Below are positions 16,693 through 24,599 of a stretch of 64,000 bases of DNA, piece by piece. The notes beneath the pieces were generated by a model, which was not told the origin of the DNA, did not search any database, and saw only the letters and a program-made list of their open reading frames with translations. The translations under genes and the position numbers were made by a program. This stretch comes from Micromonospora andamanensis (lineage in GTDB: Bacteria > Actinomycetota > Actinomycetes > Mycobacteriales > Micromonosporaceae). The stretch spans positions 1-64,000 of the forward strand of contig NZ_BOOZ01000007.1 of NCBI RefSeq assembly GCF_016863495.1, read 5' to 3'. How positions within the stretch are numbered: the first letter of the stretch is position 1; every line of letters starts with the position of its first letter.

Positions 16693-17940
16693 GTGACCGA
16701 GACGCACCAACAGCAGGCAGAGCCCGTACTCGGGTTACTCGCGGCGACCGCCGGGGTCGAGAGCGACCAGACCGGATTGGACACCTTCGCCCGCTATGTG
16801 TGGCAGGCCAAGCAGATCGTCCGGCAGTGGTTGACCTGCCTGGCGGAGCACGATGGCCCGCTGTTCGCGGTGTGCGAGCAGGTTGAGGATCTCGCGCTGG
16901 TCTACCCCGACAGGATTCGGTTCATCCAGCTCAAGACTCGGGACCGGGGTTCGTGGAGTGTCGCGGCGATGTGCGATCGAGGTCTGGACGCGTTGGTTCG
17001 TTCGTACAGGGCGGCCCGGAAGGCGCGGATACACGACGTTTGCACGTTTGAGTTGTGGACCGAGGGTGCGATTGCCGACAAGGCAGACACCGTTGCATTC
17101 GTGGAGGATCCAACCGCTGCGGAGAGGGAGGTGCGGGCCAAGCTTGTCGCGAGCGGGCTCGTTCGCTCGTGGGTCGATGACTTCCTTCAACGTCTGGTCG
17201 TCCGGCCTGATCAGCCGACGCGGGCGCACATCGACGCGAAGGTGATGTGGGAGCTCGGAGCGTTGTGGCCGATGTTGTCCCGGCCTGAGGTGGAGCACCT
17301 CTACGAGCGGCTGTTGATGGCGGCGACGGCGGCACAGACGGGAGGTTCCGGGCAGGCGAAATCGATTCAAGCGCACCTTGCCGCGGCATTGCCGCACGTC
17401 GGGCGCGATCTTCCAGCTCCGGATGATCCGGACGGCGCGGCAATCGAGTCGATCCGTGACCAGGTGCTCAGCCGAGGGATGCTCGGTGCCCTGACCCCGC
17501 CGCTGCCCGGTGAGTCTGTAGAGCAGCTGCTGGCACGGATGTCGGCTGGCTCCACGGCATCTCTGCTGGAGTTGAAGATGATGAGGGCGGGCGCGGGCCG
17601 TCATCTGATCGAACGGGTGCAGGAGATGCGCGCCGATATGGAGGTGCAGAGACAGCTCCTGCTCGCCAGTCGCGACAGCGCCGATGCGGATCTTGAGCGG
17701 CTTGCGACCCGCGTGTTGAGCATGGCGGAGGCGACAGCGACCCGCATCAGCCTGTCGGCTGCAAGCAGCCCGGCGGCCGCCGGTCGTCCAGCCGAGGCGA
17801 TCGCGGCTGATCTGCTGGCCAGGCCCGGCGACCTGGCACACTGCGATCGGCATCCACTGTTCGACCGTGATGAGTATCTGATCCTTGGGTACCTCGGTCA
17901 CCTGTCGGACGTCTGCCGATTCTCATGGCGGCCGTCATGA
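16693..17940 (+). CDS. DUF4297-like (Cap4-type) nuclease, effector of ABC-3C-like system
   Basis: The 415-residue protein begins with a nuclease-like domain. TGLDTFARYVWQAKQIVRQW (about residues 26-45) and YPDRIRFIQLKTRD (about 72-85) give the helix, Asp and Q-x-K elements of DUF4297/Cap4-type PD-(D/E)XK dsDNA nucleases. The remaining 300 residues are helical, with a coiled-coil-like stretch at HLIERVQEMRADMEVQRQLL, and probably mediate complex formation. It is the first gene of a three-gene unit coupled by four-base overlaps. In ABC three-component systems such an effector is controlled by the middle component and the ABC ATPase. GTG 16693 is chosen; ATG 16579 is possible. Confidence 0.7.
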   Translation: MTETHQQQAEPVLGLLAATAGVESDQTGLDTFARYVWQAKQIVRQWLTCLAEHDGPLFAVCEQVEDLALVYPDRIRFIQLKTRDRGSWSVAAMCDRGLDALVRSYRAARKARIHDVCTFELWTEGAIADKADTVAFVEDPTAAEREVRAKLVASGLVRSWVDDFLQRLVVRPDQPTRAHIDAKVMWELGALWPMLSRPEVEHLYERLLMAATAAQTGGSGQAKSIQAHLAAALPHVGRDLPAPDDPDGAAIESIRDQVLSRGMLGALTPPLPGESVEQLLARMSAGSTASLLELKMMRAGAGRHLIERVQEMRADMEVQRQLLLASRDSADADLERLATRVLSMAEATATRISLSAASSPAAAGRPAEAIAADLLARPGDLAHCDRHPLFDRDEYLILGYLGHLSDVCRFSWRPS

Positions 17941-18548
17941 CCTCCCAGGCAGACATTCCGGCCTCGGCCACCGGTGGAATCGGTGGGCCGTCAACTGTCC
18001 GTCCCCAGCCGTCGGCCCGGGCTCGCTTCCGTCCGTCTCGGGAGGCCGAGGCAAGACTTCTCCTCCTGATCGACGCTTTCAGCCGTAAGGGTGGGGACCA
18101 GGTCCGCTACCTCGAAGGCCGGGTCAAACTAGCCAAACTTGACTTCCTGTTGCGCTACCCGCGCCACCTGCGGCGGGTTCTGCTCGCCCAGGGCGCTCGC
18201 CCAGATCAGGTGGAAGGAATCGATCCCGATGAGGCTCCCTTGGACGCCCGCATGATGCGCTACCGCTACGGCCCGTGGGACCCGTCCTACTACGCGGTGC
18301 TGGGCTCGCTCATCGGCCGGGGACTGGTCGAGGTGACGCCCCTGGCTGGTAAGGGCTTCGGTTACCGGACCTCCGAAACAGGTGCCCGGCTCGCCTCGGA
18401 TCTACGCGGTGACAGCAGTTTCACCCACATCAACCTTCGGCTACGACTACTGCGCCGATACCTCGACAAGTCCGGCAACACGCTGAAGAACTACCTCTAC
18501 GACCTTCCCGAGATCGCCGACGCCACCTGGCACGAGGACCTGACGTGA
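17937..18548 (+). CDS. ABC-3C-like middle component, winged-helix protein
   Basis: The 203-residue protein contains a helix-strand domain that reads as a winged helix: KLAKLDFLLRYPRHLRRVL (about 66-84), MRYRYGPWDPSYYAVLGSLI (about 107-126), then the wing LVEVTPLAGKGFGYRTSETG. Its size, position between a nuclease and a Rad50-like ATPase, and the conserved-looking RYGPWD segment fit the middle component (MC) of ABC three-component conflict systems. Such proteins are thought to link sensor/ATPase and effector. The ATG overlaps the upstream stop (ATGA) and the next gene's GTG overlaps its own stop (GTGA). The assignment rests mainly on context. Confidence 0.68.
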   Translation: MTSQADIPASATGGIGGPSTVRPQPSARARFRPSREAEARLLLLIDAFSRKGGDQVRYLEGRVKLAKLDFLLRYPRHLRRVLLAQGARPDQVEGIDPDEAPLDARMMRYRYGPWDPSYYAVLGSLIGRGLVEVTPLAGKGFGYRTSETGARLASDLRGDSSFTHINLRLRLLRRYLDKSGNTLKNYLYDLPEIADATWHEDLT

Positions 18549-20509
18549 CGCCACCGACATCGGCCCCGCCGGCACTAGACGAGACCACGGCGCCGCGCCC
18601 CCACCGACTCGAACTGGTCAGAGTCGACCTTGTCGGCGGTGGACGCGAAGTGGGGTTCAATCCCGGCCTCAACCTGATCATCGGGGACATCACCACCGGC
18701 AAGACCACTCTCGTTCGCCTCATCCGCGCGATGCTCGGCACCATGCCAAACGGCCTGCCACCCGAGGTCGACCACCTCCAGGCAATCCGAGGGCACGTCA
18801 TGCTCGGCAGCCGGGCCTGGCAGATCTACCGCCCCCGAACTACCACCGGCGACGCGCTGGTCGAAATCAGCGAAGTACACCCCGAACCGAACCGCGAAGT
18901 CGTCGCTCTTCGCCTCCCCGTAGCCAGATCTGACCGAACCTACAGCACGTTCCTCCTCGATCAGCTCCAGATTCCGGCGGTCAGCGTGCCGCAGGCGCGG
19001 ACCGAACCCACCGGCACGCTGACGCCGGTCACCATGACGGACTGGCTCGGCTACTGCATCATCACCGGCGACGAACTCGACACCGAGGTCTTTGGCCACA
19101 AGCGGCAATGGCGCGACGTCAAGCGCCGCTGGGTGTTCGAACTCGCCTACGGTTACTACGAGCAGGAACTCGCGCAGCTGAACGCCGAGTTACGGCGCGT
19201 GGAGCTTCAGCTGGCTTCCCTCGAAAATGACGCCGCTATCCGTGCACGGTTCCTCGCTGACACGCCGTTCGCCGACACCGGTGTCCTGGACCTCCAACTC
19301 GCCGCCCGACTCGGCGAACTCGAACAGATCGTCACCCACCGACGAAACCTCGGTGCCGCCGCCAGCGAGGTGCCTGGAGTCCAGGAACTACGTCAGACCC
19401 TCCTGGCCACACGGACACGGCGCGCCGAGGTTACCGACCGGCTGGCTCGGCTGGAAGCCCAGATCACCGACCTGAACGACCTCCGCCGGCAACTGTCCAG
19501 CCAATCCGCCAGGCTCACCCGCGCCATCGTCGCCGACGAGTGGCTGGTCGACTTCGACTTCGTCGTGTGCCCCCGCTGCGGCAACGACATCGACGCCGCC
19601 CGAACCGACCCCCACCTGTGCTACCTCTGCCTCCAGCAGCCCCGGCCCGCACCATCACAGTCCCAACTACTCACCGAGCAAGACCGCATCGCCAGCCAGA
19701 TCAGCGAAACCGACGAAGTCATCAAAAGCCGCCACCGCGCCCAGGAAAGCCTCCACCGTGAGGCCCTCCACCTCGATCAGCTCATCACCGAACTGACTGC
19801 CAACCTCGATCAGCAAACCCAGGCATTCGTATCCGACCGCGCGACGCGGATCGAGCATTACGCAGCCCGGCAGGCACAGCTCGAATCAGAAATACAGCGT
19901 CTCCGCGAGTACGCCGCACTGTTTCGCCGCCACGAGGAACAACTTGTCGGCCGCGAGACACTCGAAGCCGAACAGGAACGTCTCAGAGCACGCATCAACA
20001 GTCAGGAACTTTCCCAGATCGACGCCGAGGATAACGTCCTCGCCCTCGAACGGCGAATACTCGAATACCTTCAGGAACTACACATCCCCGACCTCGGGCA
20101 AGAACTCAGTGTAAAGATCAACCGAAAGACCTATCTACCCGAAGTGGCAGGACGCACCTTCGAGGAACTGTCCAGCCAAGGCCTCAAAACCCTGGTAAAC
20201 ATCGCGCACGCCCTTGCACACCACACCGTGGCAATCGACCGCGACCTCCCCCTCCCCGGCCTACTCATCCTCGACGGCCTATCCGCCAACAGCGGCCACG
20301 AGGGCTTCGACCTAGACCGCGTACGCGACGTCTACCGACTACTGAGGCAGGTCGCCGAACAGTACCGGGGCGCACTACAGGTAATCGCAATAGACAACGA
20401 ACTCGCCCGCAACATCCTACTCGAATTCGTCGACCACGTCGTCCTCACACTGACACAGGAGGATCGACTCATCAGGATCCCACAAACACCATCGACAACC
20501 CTTGAATAG
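18545..20509 (+). CDS. Rad50/SMC-like ABC ATPase of ABC-3C-like system
   Basis: The 654-residue protein is a split ABC ATPase with a central coiled coil. The N-terminal lobe has Walker A GDITTGKTT (47-55). Two long Glu/Gln/Arg-rich helices (about 200-330 and 370-510) flank a zinc finger VCPRCGN...LCYLCLQ (two CxxC pairs, about residues 341-364). The C-terminal lobe has LLILDGLSANSG (about 575) as Walker B, with the usual catalytic Glu position not obviously occupied, followed by a D-loop/H-loop-like QVIAIDNE. Such ATPases in ABC-3C systems are proposed to sense invading DNA or structural changes and license the nuclease. A TTA codon is at 19190-19192. No gene follows for 430 bases. Confidence 0.8.
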   Translation: MTPPTSAPPALDETTAPRPHRLELVRVDLVGGGREVGFNPGLNLIIGDITTGKTTLVRLIRAMLGTMPNGLPPEVDHLQAIRGHVMLGSRAWQIYRPRTTTGDALVEISEVHPEPNREVVALRLPVARSDRTYSTFLLDQLQIPAVSVPQARTEPTGTLTPVTMTDWLGYCIITGDELDTEVFGHKRQWRDVKRRWVFELAYGYYEQELAQLNAELRRVELQLASLENDAAIRARFLADTPFADTGVLDLQLAARLGELEQIVTHRRNLGAAASEVPGVQELRQTLLATRTRRAEVTDRLARLEAQITDLNDLRRQLSSQSARLTRAIVADEWLVDFDFVVCPRCGNDIDAARTDPHLCYLCLQQPRPAPSQSQLLTEQDRIASQISETDEVIKSRHRAQESLHREALHLDQLITELTANLDQQTQAFVSDRATRIEHYAARQAQLESEIQRLREYAALFRRHEEQLVGRETLEAEQERLRARINSQELSQIDAEDNVLALERRILEYLQELHIPDLGQELSVKINRKTYLPEVAGRTFEELSSQGLKTLVNIAHALAHHTVAIDRDLPLPGLLILDGLSANSGHEGFDLDRVRDVYRLLRQVAEQYRGALQVIAIDNELARNILLEFVDHVVLTLTQEDRLIRIPQTPSTTLE

Positions 20510-20939
20510 GGCCGAAGAGCAAGCAGCGGACCAGCGGCCACCTCCGCCGACGGCCTGCGATCACCCTCCTCAGAGGGGAATTCGTTTGTTATGTCCGACA
20601 ATGCCCAGCACGCGCCAGACATGGACAGACCATCAGGAGTCCGGACGGGCATGGCGGTCACCGCGCGACCGGCCCGAGCAACGTAGGCCAGCCTGCGCTC
20701 TGAGGGAGCCGGAGCAGGCGGCGGTCGGAGCGGGCCGGGCACCCGGTCGGGCACTACGACCGCGATCGCGAGCCCGATCTGGATTCGCTGGGGTCGTCTC
20801 GGACGTTCGACCTTGCGCTGGACAGGGGTTATGTCGAGCAGACGAGCACCCCGGGAGCACCGCAGGTCCACAGTGGTCGATGCTCGTCGTGCCTCCTGGT
20901 TGCGTTTTGGCAGGTCGGTGTCCGGTAACCTGAGCGCGC
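20510..20939. other. Gap between ABC-3C-like unit and tRNA-Lys
   Basis: No convincing gene is present in these 430 bases. Open frames here are arginine/proline-rich and unlike proteins. No terminator hairpin with T-run, direct repeat of the tRNA 3' end or integrase remnant was seen. Confidence 0.4.
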
Positions 20940-21011
20940 GGGCCGCTAGCTCAATGGCAGAGCTGTGGACTTTTAATCCATAGGTTCAGGGTTCGAGTCC
21001 CTGGCGGCCCA
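20940..21011 (+). tRNA. tRNA-Lys (TTT)
   Basis: The 72-base gene folds as a complete cloverleaf. Acceptor GGGCCGC (20940-20946) pairs with GCGGCCC (21004-21010), the D-arm is GCTC-AATGGCA-GAGC, the anticodon loop ACTTTTAA carries TTT, and the T-arm contains GGTTCGAGTCC. CCA is not encoded. It marks the end of the accessory region; tRNA-Lys genes are common integration targets. Confidence 0.93.
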
Positions 21012-21207
21012 CTTTGTTGATCTTTCACGCGAACCGGTTGACCGCGACGCATCGTGACCCTTGGCTCGGCTCCTCGACGCGGACTGTCGCTGACCACAGC
21101 GGCGCGGTGCTGGACGGGCCGGGAAATTGTCGTACTGCGAGTCGCATGTCGACGGCAGGCAGCCGCCGCAGGGCCGGGTCCCTCGGCGGAGGGAGTGGTC
21201 CTCTACC

Positions 21208-21462
21208 TCATTCGTAGTGGTAGCGGCACTGCGCGATCTGCACTGTGTCGTCCGTGATCCGGTATGCGAGGCGGTGTTCCTGATCGATGCGTCTCGACCA
21301 GAATCCCGCCCAGTTGCCGCGGAGCTGCTCTGGTTTGCCGATACCTTGGTGGCCGTTGCGTCGGATGTCCTCGATCAAGGTGTTCACTCGTTTGAGCATC
21401 TGGCGGTCTCGTTGCCAGGTCAGATAGTCTTCCCAGCCTCGGCCGGCGAACTGGACCTTCAC
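21208..21462 (-). CDS. yoeB: YoeB-family toxin (mRNA interferase)
   Basis: The 84-residue protein has the Txe/YoeB fold signature. Known family catalytic positions are visible as E45 in KPEQL, R64 in EHRLAYR and the C-terminal H82-Y83 in CRYHYE. YoeB toxins bind the ribosomal A site and cut mRNA during translation. The WEDYLTWQ opening and GIGKPEQLRGNWAGFWSRRI block are typical. The gene overlaps the antitoxin gene by four bases (ATGA), antitoxin first, which is the standard order. Length is normal, and nothing suggests inactivation. Confidence 0.93.
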   Translation of the reverse strand: MKVQFAGRGWEDYLTWQRDRQMLKRVNTLIEDIRRNGHQGIGKPEQLRGNWAGFWSRRIDQEHRLAYRITDDTVQIAQCRYHYE

Positions 21463-21743
21463 GCTGCCGGCGCCTCGCCTGCACTGGCGTCGGGGTCGAT
21501 CAGGTCGTGCGTCTCCCCACCCCCGTTGCGCAGCTCTTCGACGGCTTCATTCAGCCGGCGCGCGTTGGCGGGGCTGGCCATCAGGTAGGCCGTCTCCTTC
21601 AACGACTCGTACTCGCGCAGCGAGATGATGACCGCAGCCTCCCGGCCGGAGCGGGTCACCACCACTTCCTCGGCGTCGTCCACGACGTGGTCGAGCATCT
21701 TCGCCAGGTTTTGTCGGACTTCTGAGTAGGAAACGGTCCGCAT
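21459..21743 (-). CDS. yefM: YefM-family antitoxin
   Basis: The 94-residue protein has a Phd/YefM N-terminal DNA-binding fold (VSYSEVRQNLAKMLDHV, then VVVTRSGREAAVIISL) and an acidic, flexible C-terminal tail that wraps the toxin. It neutralises YoeB and represses the operon. ATG 21743 is chosen because GGGAGGC lies about four bases upstream; a longer frame from 21779 would place the start inside the operator. The tail (THDLIDPDASAGEAPAA) is slightly longer than in E. coli. It is coupled to yoeB by an ATGA overlap. Confidence 0.92.
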   Translation of the reverse strand: MRTVSYSEVRQNLAKMLDHVVDDAEEVVVTRSGREAAVIISLREYESLKETAYLMASPANARRLNEAVEELRNGGGETHDLIDPDASAGEAPAA

Positions 21744-21761
21744 GCTGCCTCCCAATGCTAC

Positions 21762-21777
21762 GTACAATAAATTGTAC
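21762..21777. promoter_or_regulatory. YefM-YoeB operator palindrome
   Basis: A perfect palindrome GTACAAT-AA-ATTGTAC lies 19 bases upstream of the yefM start. It contains TGTAC half-sites like those bound by YefM in other bacteria, and its AT-rich centre contrasts with the surrounding GC-rich DNA, so it probably overlaps the promoter. Autoregulation by the YefM-YoeB complex is inferred. Confidence 0.75.
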
Positions 21778-21873
21778 AAGCTTGCGGTACTGTGCCGTCA
21801 GATGATCCAACGGCTGGCCTTGGACCAGCGATCAGGCTCAGGAGCGGCGCGGGCGTAGTGGATAGTCTGCCGG

Positions 21874-22398
21874 CTATCGGCACATCGAGTCGATCAGCTC
21901 GTCAAAGCGGGGGAACTCCTCCCGCGCTGCGGAGATCACCTCATCCGCCGACAGGCGATGTGCCGGCGCCCAGCGTTCGGCGATTTCGCTGAGGCGGGTA
22001 TCGGGGCGGGGCTCATGCTCGTGGTCGGGGTACTCCGTCGCCTCCCATGGGCCGAAGCCGTCGGCGAGAAGCCAGAGATAGGCCCACAAGTTCTGCGCTA
22101 CGACCCCCGTCTGGCCCTCCGATCCAAGGAACACCACAGGCTGCTGCTCGATCGGCTCCCCAGAACGCACAAGCCAGAAGGCGGCGAGGCCGCCCGTGCC
22201 GTCCTGCCCGAAGACCCGGAACTCGGAACCGTCGACCTCCGCGTTGCCTGTCCAAGCCCGCCACCACTCGGCCGTCTCGTGTCCTTCCAGGAAGTGGGGG
22301 TACGGCTCAAAGTCAACGCCAGCACCATTCCGGTAGTCGAAGCCGACCCCATGAGCTTCGGACAGCGGAACCGGCATGCTACGACCATCGTGATCCAC
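21874..22398 (-). CDS. SMI1/KNR4 (SUKH)-type protein
   Basis: The 174-residue protein resembles the SUKH superfamily: an aromatic N-terminal strand region (FEPYPHFLEGHETAEWWRAW), a central FRVFGQDGTGGLAAFWLV hairpin, PVVFLGSEGQ and VAQNLWAYLWLLADG. SUKH proteins often act as immunity proteins against polymorphic toxins, but many standalone copies exist and no toxin gene is adjacent. An internal ATG at 22377 (MPVPLSEAHG) is an alternative start. It is cytoplasmic, with no signal. It lies alone between the toxin-antitoxin pair and a VOC protein gene. Confidence 0.72.
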   Translation of the reverse strand: MDHDGRSMPVPLSEAHGVGFDYRNGAGVDFEPYPHFLEGHETAEWWRAWTGNAEVDGSEFRVFGQDGTGGLAAFWLVRSGEPIEQQPVVFLGSEGQTGVVAQNLWAYLWLLADGFGPWEATEYPDHEHEPRPDTRLSEIAERWAPAHRLSADEVISAAREEFPRFDELIDSMCR

Positions 22399-22523
22399 GG
22401 CAGCACCCTAGCGAGGAGGACCGACGGAACCGCCGACAGCGGCTCGGCGGTGAGCCTTCACCGATCCGGTGCACCGCCGAGCCGCTTGAGGGCGTGCGGC
22501 GTCGATCGTTTGGGCGAGGGCCG

Positions 22524-22904
22524 TCAGAGTGGGTCGAGGCGGCTCTTGAGTAGGCAGAACTCGTTGCCTTCCGGATCGGCGAGGACGTGCCAGGACGCAT
22601 CCGCGGGTTGACCGATGTCGACGGGTACGGCCCCGGCGGCCAGCAGGCGTTCGAGTTCGGCTTCCTGATCGCGGTCGGTGGGATTGACGTCGATGTGCAG
22701 CCGGGCTTGCCCGTTCTTCGGCTCGTCGTCGCGGATGAGGAAGATGGTCGGCTGCGGGCCGCCGAACCCTTCGCGGGGGCCTATCTCGATGTAGACCTTC
22801 TCGCGGCGGTCGAGCTCCACGAAGTCCAGGACCTCGCACCAGAACCGCGCCAGCACCTCGGGGTCCCGACACTTGAGCACGAGCTCACCAATACGGCATG
22901 CCAT
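22524..22904 (-). CDS. VOC-family (glyoxalase-like) protein
   Basis: The 126-residue protein is a single VOC domain: GELVLKCRDPEVLARFWCEVL at the start, a central FLIRDDEPKNGQARLHIDV strand with the His metal ligand, and the end DPEGNEFCLL with the second ligand Glu. Members include glyoxalase-like enzymes, dioxygenases and drug-binding resistance proteins; which one this is cannot be told. In this actinobacterial subgroup (glyoxalase-like, about 120 residues) function is generally unknown. The gene stands alone. Confidence 0.85.
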   Translation of the reverse strand: MACRIGELVLKCRDPEVLARFWCEVLDFVELDRREKVYIEIGPREGFGGPQPTIFLIRDDEPKNGQARLHIDVNPTDRDQEAELERLLAAGAVPVDIGQPADASWHVLADPEGNEFCLLKSRLDPL

Positions 22905-22977
22905 TTGACGAAACCTACTCTCGAATTGTCTCCAAGCCCCCGCCTGGAGAGGTCGCCGGGCAGGGGCCGAGGAACTG

Positions 22978-23351
22978 TCACACCTTGAGGACGTCCACGT
23001 CGTACCGCGCGATCGATGCGTCGCGGGTGGCCAGGGTCAACCTCTCGGTGATCGCCTGTGCCACGAGCATGCGGTCGAACGGGTCACGGTGGTGGGGCGG
23101 CAGGCGGCCGGCGGCGATGGCGTGGGAGTGGGTCACCGGGAGCTCTCGGAAGCCCATGTCCCTGACCCGCTCCGCCAGATCAGGTGGGCCGCCAAGTTTC
23201 CCCGCGTTCTGCTTGATGGTGATTTCCCACAGGCTGACCGGGAGAGAAAGATGTCCGGCTCGTGGCGTAGCTGCTCGAGAAACTCGGCGCTGAGGGTGGC
23301 ATCGCCGGTGATGGCCCAGAGCACGACATGCGTGTCGAGCAGCAGGGTCAT
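22978..23351 (-). pseudogene. VapC-like PIN-domain toxin with a single-base frameshift
   Basis: The start (ATG 23351) gives LLLDTHVVLWAITGD, the first catalytic Asp of a PIN domain, and continues to DIFLS. The rest, PVSLWEITIKQNAGKLG through DPFDRMLVAQA and LATRDASIARYDVDVLKV, is in the next frame. The switch occurs near 23250, where the coding strand has CTCTCCC before GGTCAG; one extra C would restore a full-length PIN protein of about 124 residues. So this is either a recently inactivated toxin or a homopolymer sequencing error. It overlaps the antitoxin gene by four bases. PIN toxins of this type are tRNA or mRNA endonucleases. Confidence 0.83.
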
Positions 23352-23605
23352 GCGCCGATGCCGAAGTCGGCGGCGATCTCGGCGTTGGTCTGGGGGGAGT
23401 CCCAGTCACCCGAGAGGTCCAGCTGCCCGGCGAGGGAACCGATCGCGGTGCGGTTCGCCCGCCGCACCAGCGGCACCACCTTCGCCACAGGCGTGCCCGC
23501 CCGGTCGATGATGATTTCTTCGCCGCGTTCGACCCGTTCGATGATGCGCGACAGGTGGGTCTTGGCGTCATGCATGTTGTAGTGCACGGCTTCCGTCGAC
23601 ATCAT
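23348..23605 (-). CDS. Phd/YefM-family antitoxin, partner of the PIN gene
   Basis: The 85-residue protein has the Phd/YefM fold: VHYNMHDAKTHLSRIIERVERGEEIIIDRAGTPVAKVV covers the dimeric DNA-binding half (split here: residues about 7-44), followed by a short toxin-binding tail ending in AEIAADFGIGA. GGAGG lies upstream of tandem ATGs at 23605 and 23602. The stop overlaps the PIN gene start (ATGA). If the PIN gene is dead, the antitoxin is an orphan that might still repress its promoter. Confidence 0.88.
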   Translation of the reverse strand: MMSTEAVHYNMHDAKTHLSRIIERVERGEEIIIDRAGTPVAKVVPLVRRANRTAIGSLAGQLDLSGDWDSPQTNAEIAADFGIGA

Positions 23606-23616
23606 CCGACCTCCTC

Positions 23617-23626
23617 GTTAGCTAAC
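23617..23626. promoter_or_regulatory. Palindrome upstream of the Phd-like antitoxin
   Basis: GTTAGCTAAC is a perfect 10-base palindrome 12 bases upstream of the antitoxin start. A further TTAGC half-site follows at about 23629-23635. The AT-rich block is unusual for this genome and probably combines the promoter and the operator of the antitoxin-toxin pair. Confidence 0.55.
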
Positions 23627-23656
23627 AGCTTAGCCAAATCGGTCCGAATGAGCTGG

Positions 23657-24517
23657 TCAGTGCTCACCGCCGGGGGCCGGGACGGCATGCTCGGCAGCTC
23701 GGCTGACCTGTTCCCAGCCTGCCCAGGTGTCCATCCGCCGACGCGAGATGTCGAACGCGAGGTCGTAGACCATGCTGCCGAGCAGGAGCCGCAGCGGCGG
23801 GTCGTCGCTGTCGACAAGTTTGAGCAGCGCCTCGGCGGCGAGCCGGGGCTCGCTGTCGATCGAGCCTTCCGCCCACTGCCGCTCGATCTCGGCCCGCAAC
23901 GGCGCGTAGGCGTCGATCGGGCTGGTGGAGGTCATGCTTGTGTACAGGTCGGTCCAGTAGCCGCCAGGCTGCACGATGCTGACTTTGACGCCGAAGGCCG
24001 CCGCCTCCATCGCCAGGGACTCGCTCATTCCTTCGAGGGCGAACTTGCTCGCGCTGTACATGCCTGTGGTCGGGAAGCCGCCGAGTGCGGCGATGCTGGA
24101 GATCTGCACGATGTGGCCGGCGTGTCGGGCGCGGAGGTGCGGTAGCACGGCCTGGGTGACCCAGAGCGCCCCGAAGACGTTCACCTCGAACTGACTGCGC
24201 GCCTCAGCTTCGGTGAACTCTTCGACCATTCCCATGGACATGGTGCCGGCGTTGTTGACGACGATGTCGAGTCGCCCGAAGTGCTCGACCGCTGTGGTCA
24301 CGGCGGCGAAGACCGCCGCCCGGTCGGTCACGTCGAGCCGCAGGGTGAGCAGTCGGTCGCCGTACCGCTCATCGAAGTCTTCTCGGATGGCGGTCCGCGA
24401 GGCGGCGACCACCTGGTCGCCGCCTTCGAGTGCCGCGACGGCGAACGCGCGGCCCAGGCCACGGCTGGCGCCGGTGATGAACCAGGTGCGTGGTGTGGTG
24501 CTGACGGAGCTGGGCAT
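23657..24517 (-). CDS. Short-chain dehydrogenase/reductase (SDR)
   Basis: The 286-residue protein is a classical SDR: NAD(P) motif TGASRGLG near residue 15, NNAG near residue 89, catalytic Ser in the SSIAALGG region near residue 138 and YSASK (Tyr/Lys) near residue 153. It resembles the group annotated as SDR oxidoreductases with an extended C-terminus (W..LYTSMTS loop). The substrate is unknown. The start ATG 24517 has GGAGGGG about eight bases upstream. It is divergent from a TetR regulator, and two operator-like palindromes lie between them, so it is very likely the TetR target. Confidence 0.9.
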   Translation of the reverse strand: MPSSVSTTPRTWFITGASRGLGRAFAVAALEGGDQVVAASRTAIREDFDERYGDRLLTLRLDVTDRAAVFAAVTTAVEHFGRLDIVVNNAGTMSMGMVEEFTEAEARSQFEVNVFGALWVTQAVLPHLRARHAGHIVQISSIAALGGFPTTGMYSASKFALEGMSESLAMEAAAFGVKVSIVQPGGYWTDLYTSMTSTSPIDAYAPLRAEIERQWAEGSIDSEPRLAAEALLKLVDSDDPPLRLLLGSMVYDLAFDISRRRMDTWAGWEQVSRAAEHAVPAPGGEH

Positions 24518-24537
24518 CTACGGGTCCCCTCCAGGTG

Positions 24538-24559
24538 CGAGACGGAACGGTCCGTCTCG
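24538..24559. promoter_or_regulatory. TetR operator 1 (SDR side)
   Basis: Perfect inverted repeat CGAGACGGA-ACGG-TCCGTCTCG, 20 bases upstream of the SDR start. A closely related site follows at 24600-24620, as expected for a TetR-family regulator controlling both divergent genes. Confidence 0.75.
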
Positions 24560-24599
24560 TTTTACCCCGTGAAGGTAGCCCCTTCCCGTCCACCCGTCA

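Noticed and set aside
16231..16710. A 160-residue N-terminal extension of the minus-strand nuclease
   Set aside because: The extension is rich in Arg/Pro/Gly, has no domain and would cover the divergent promoter region.
20510..21207. Integrase remnant or attachment-site repeat around tRNA-Lys
   Set aside because: No recombinase motif and no second copy of the tRNA 3' end were seen in the window.
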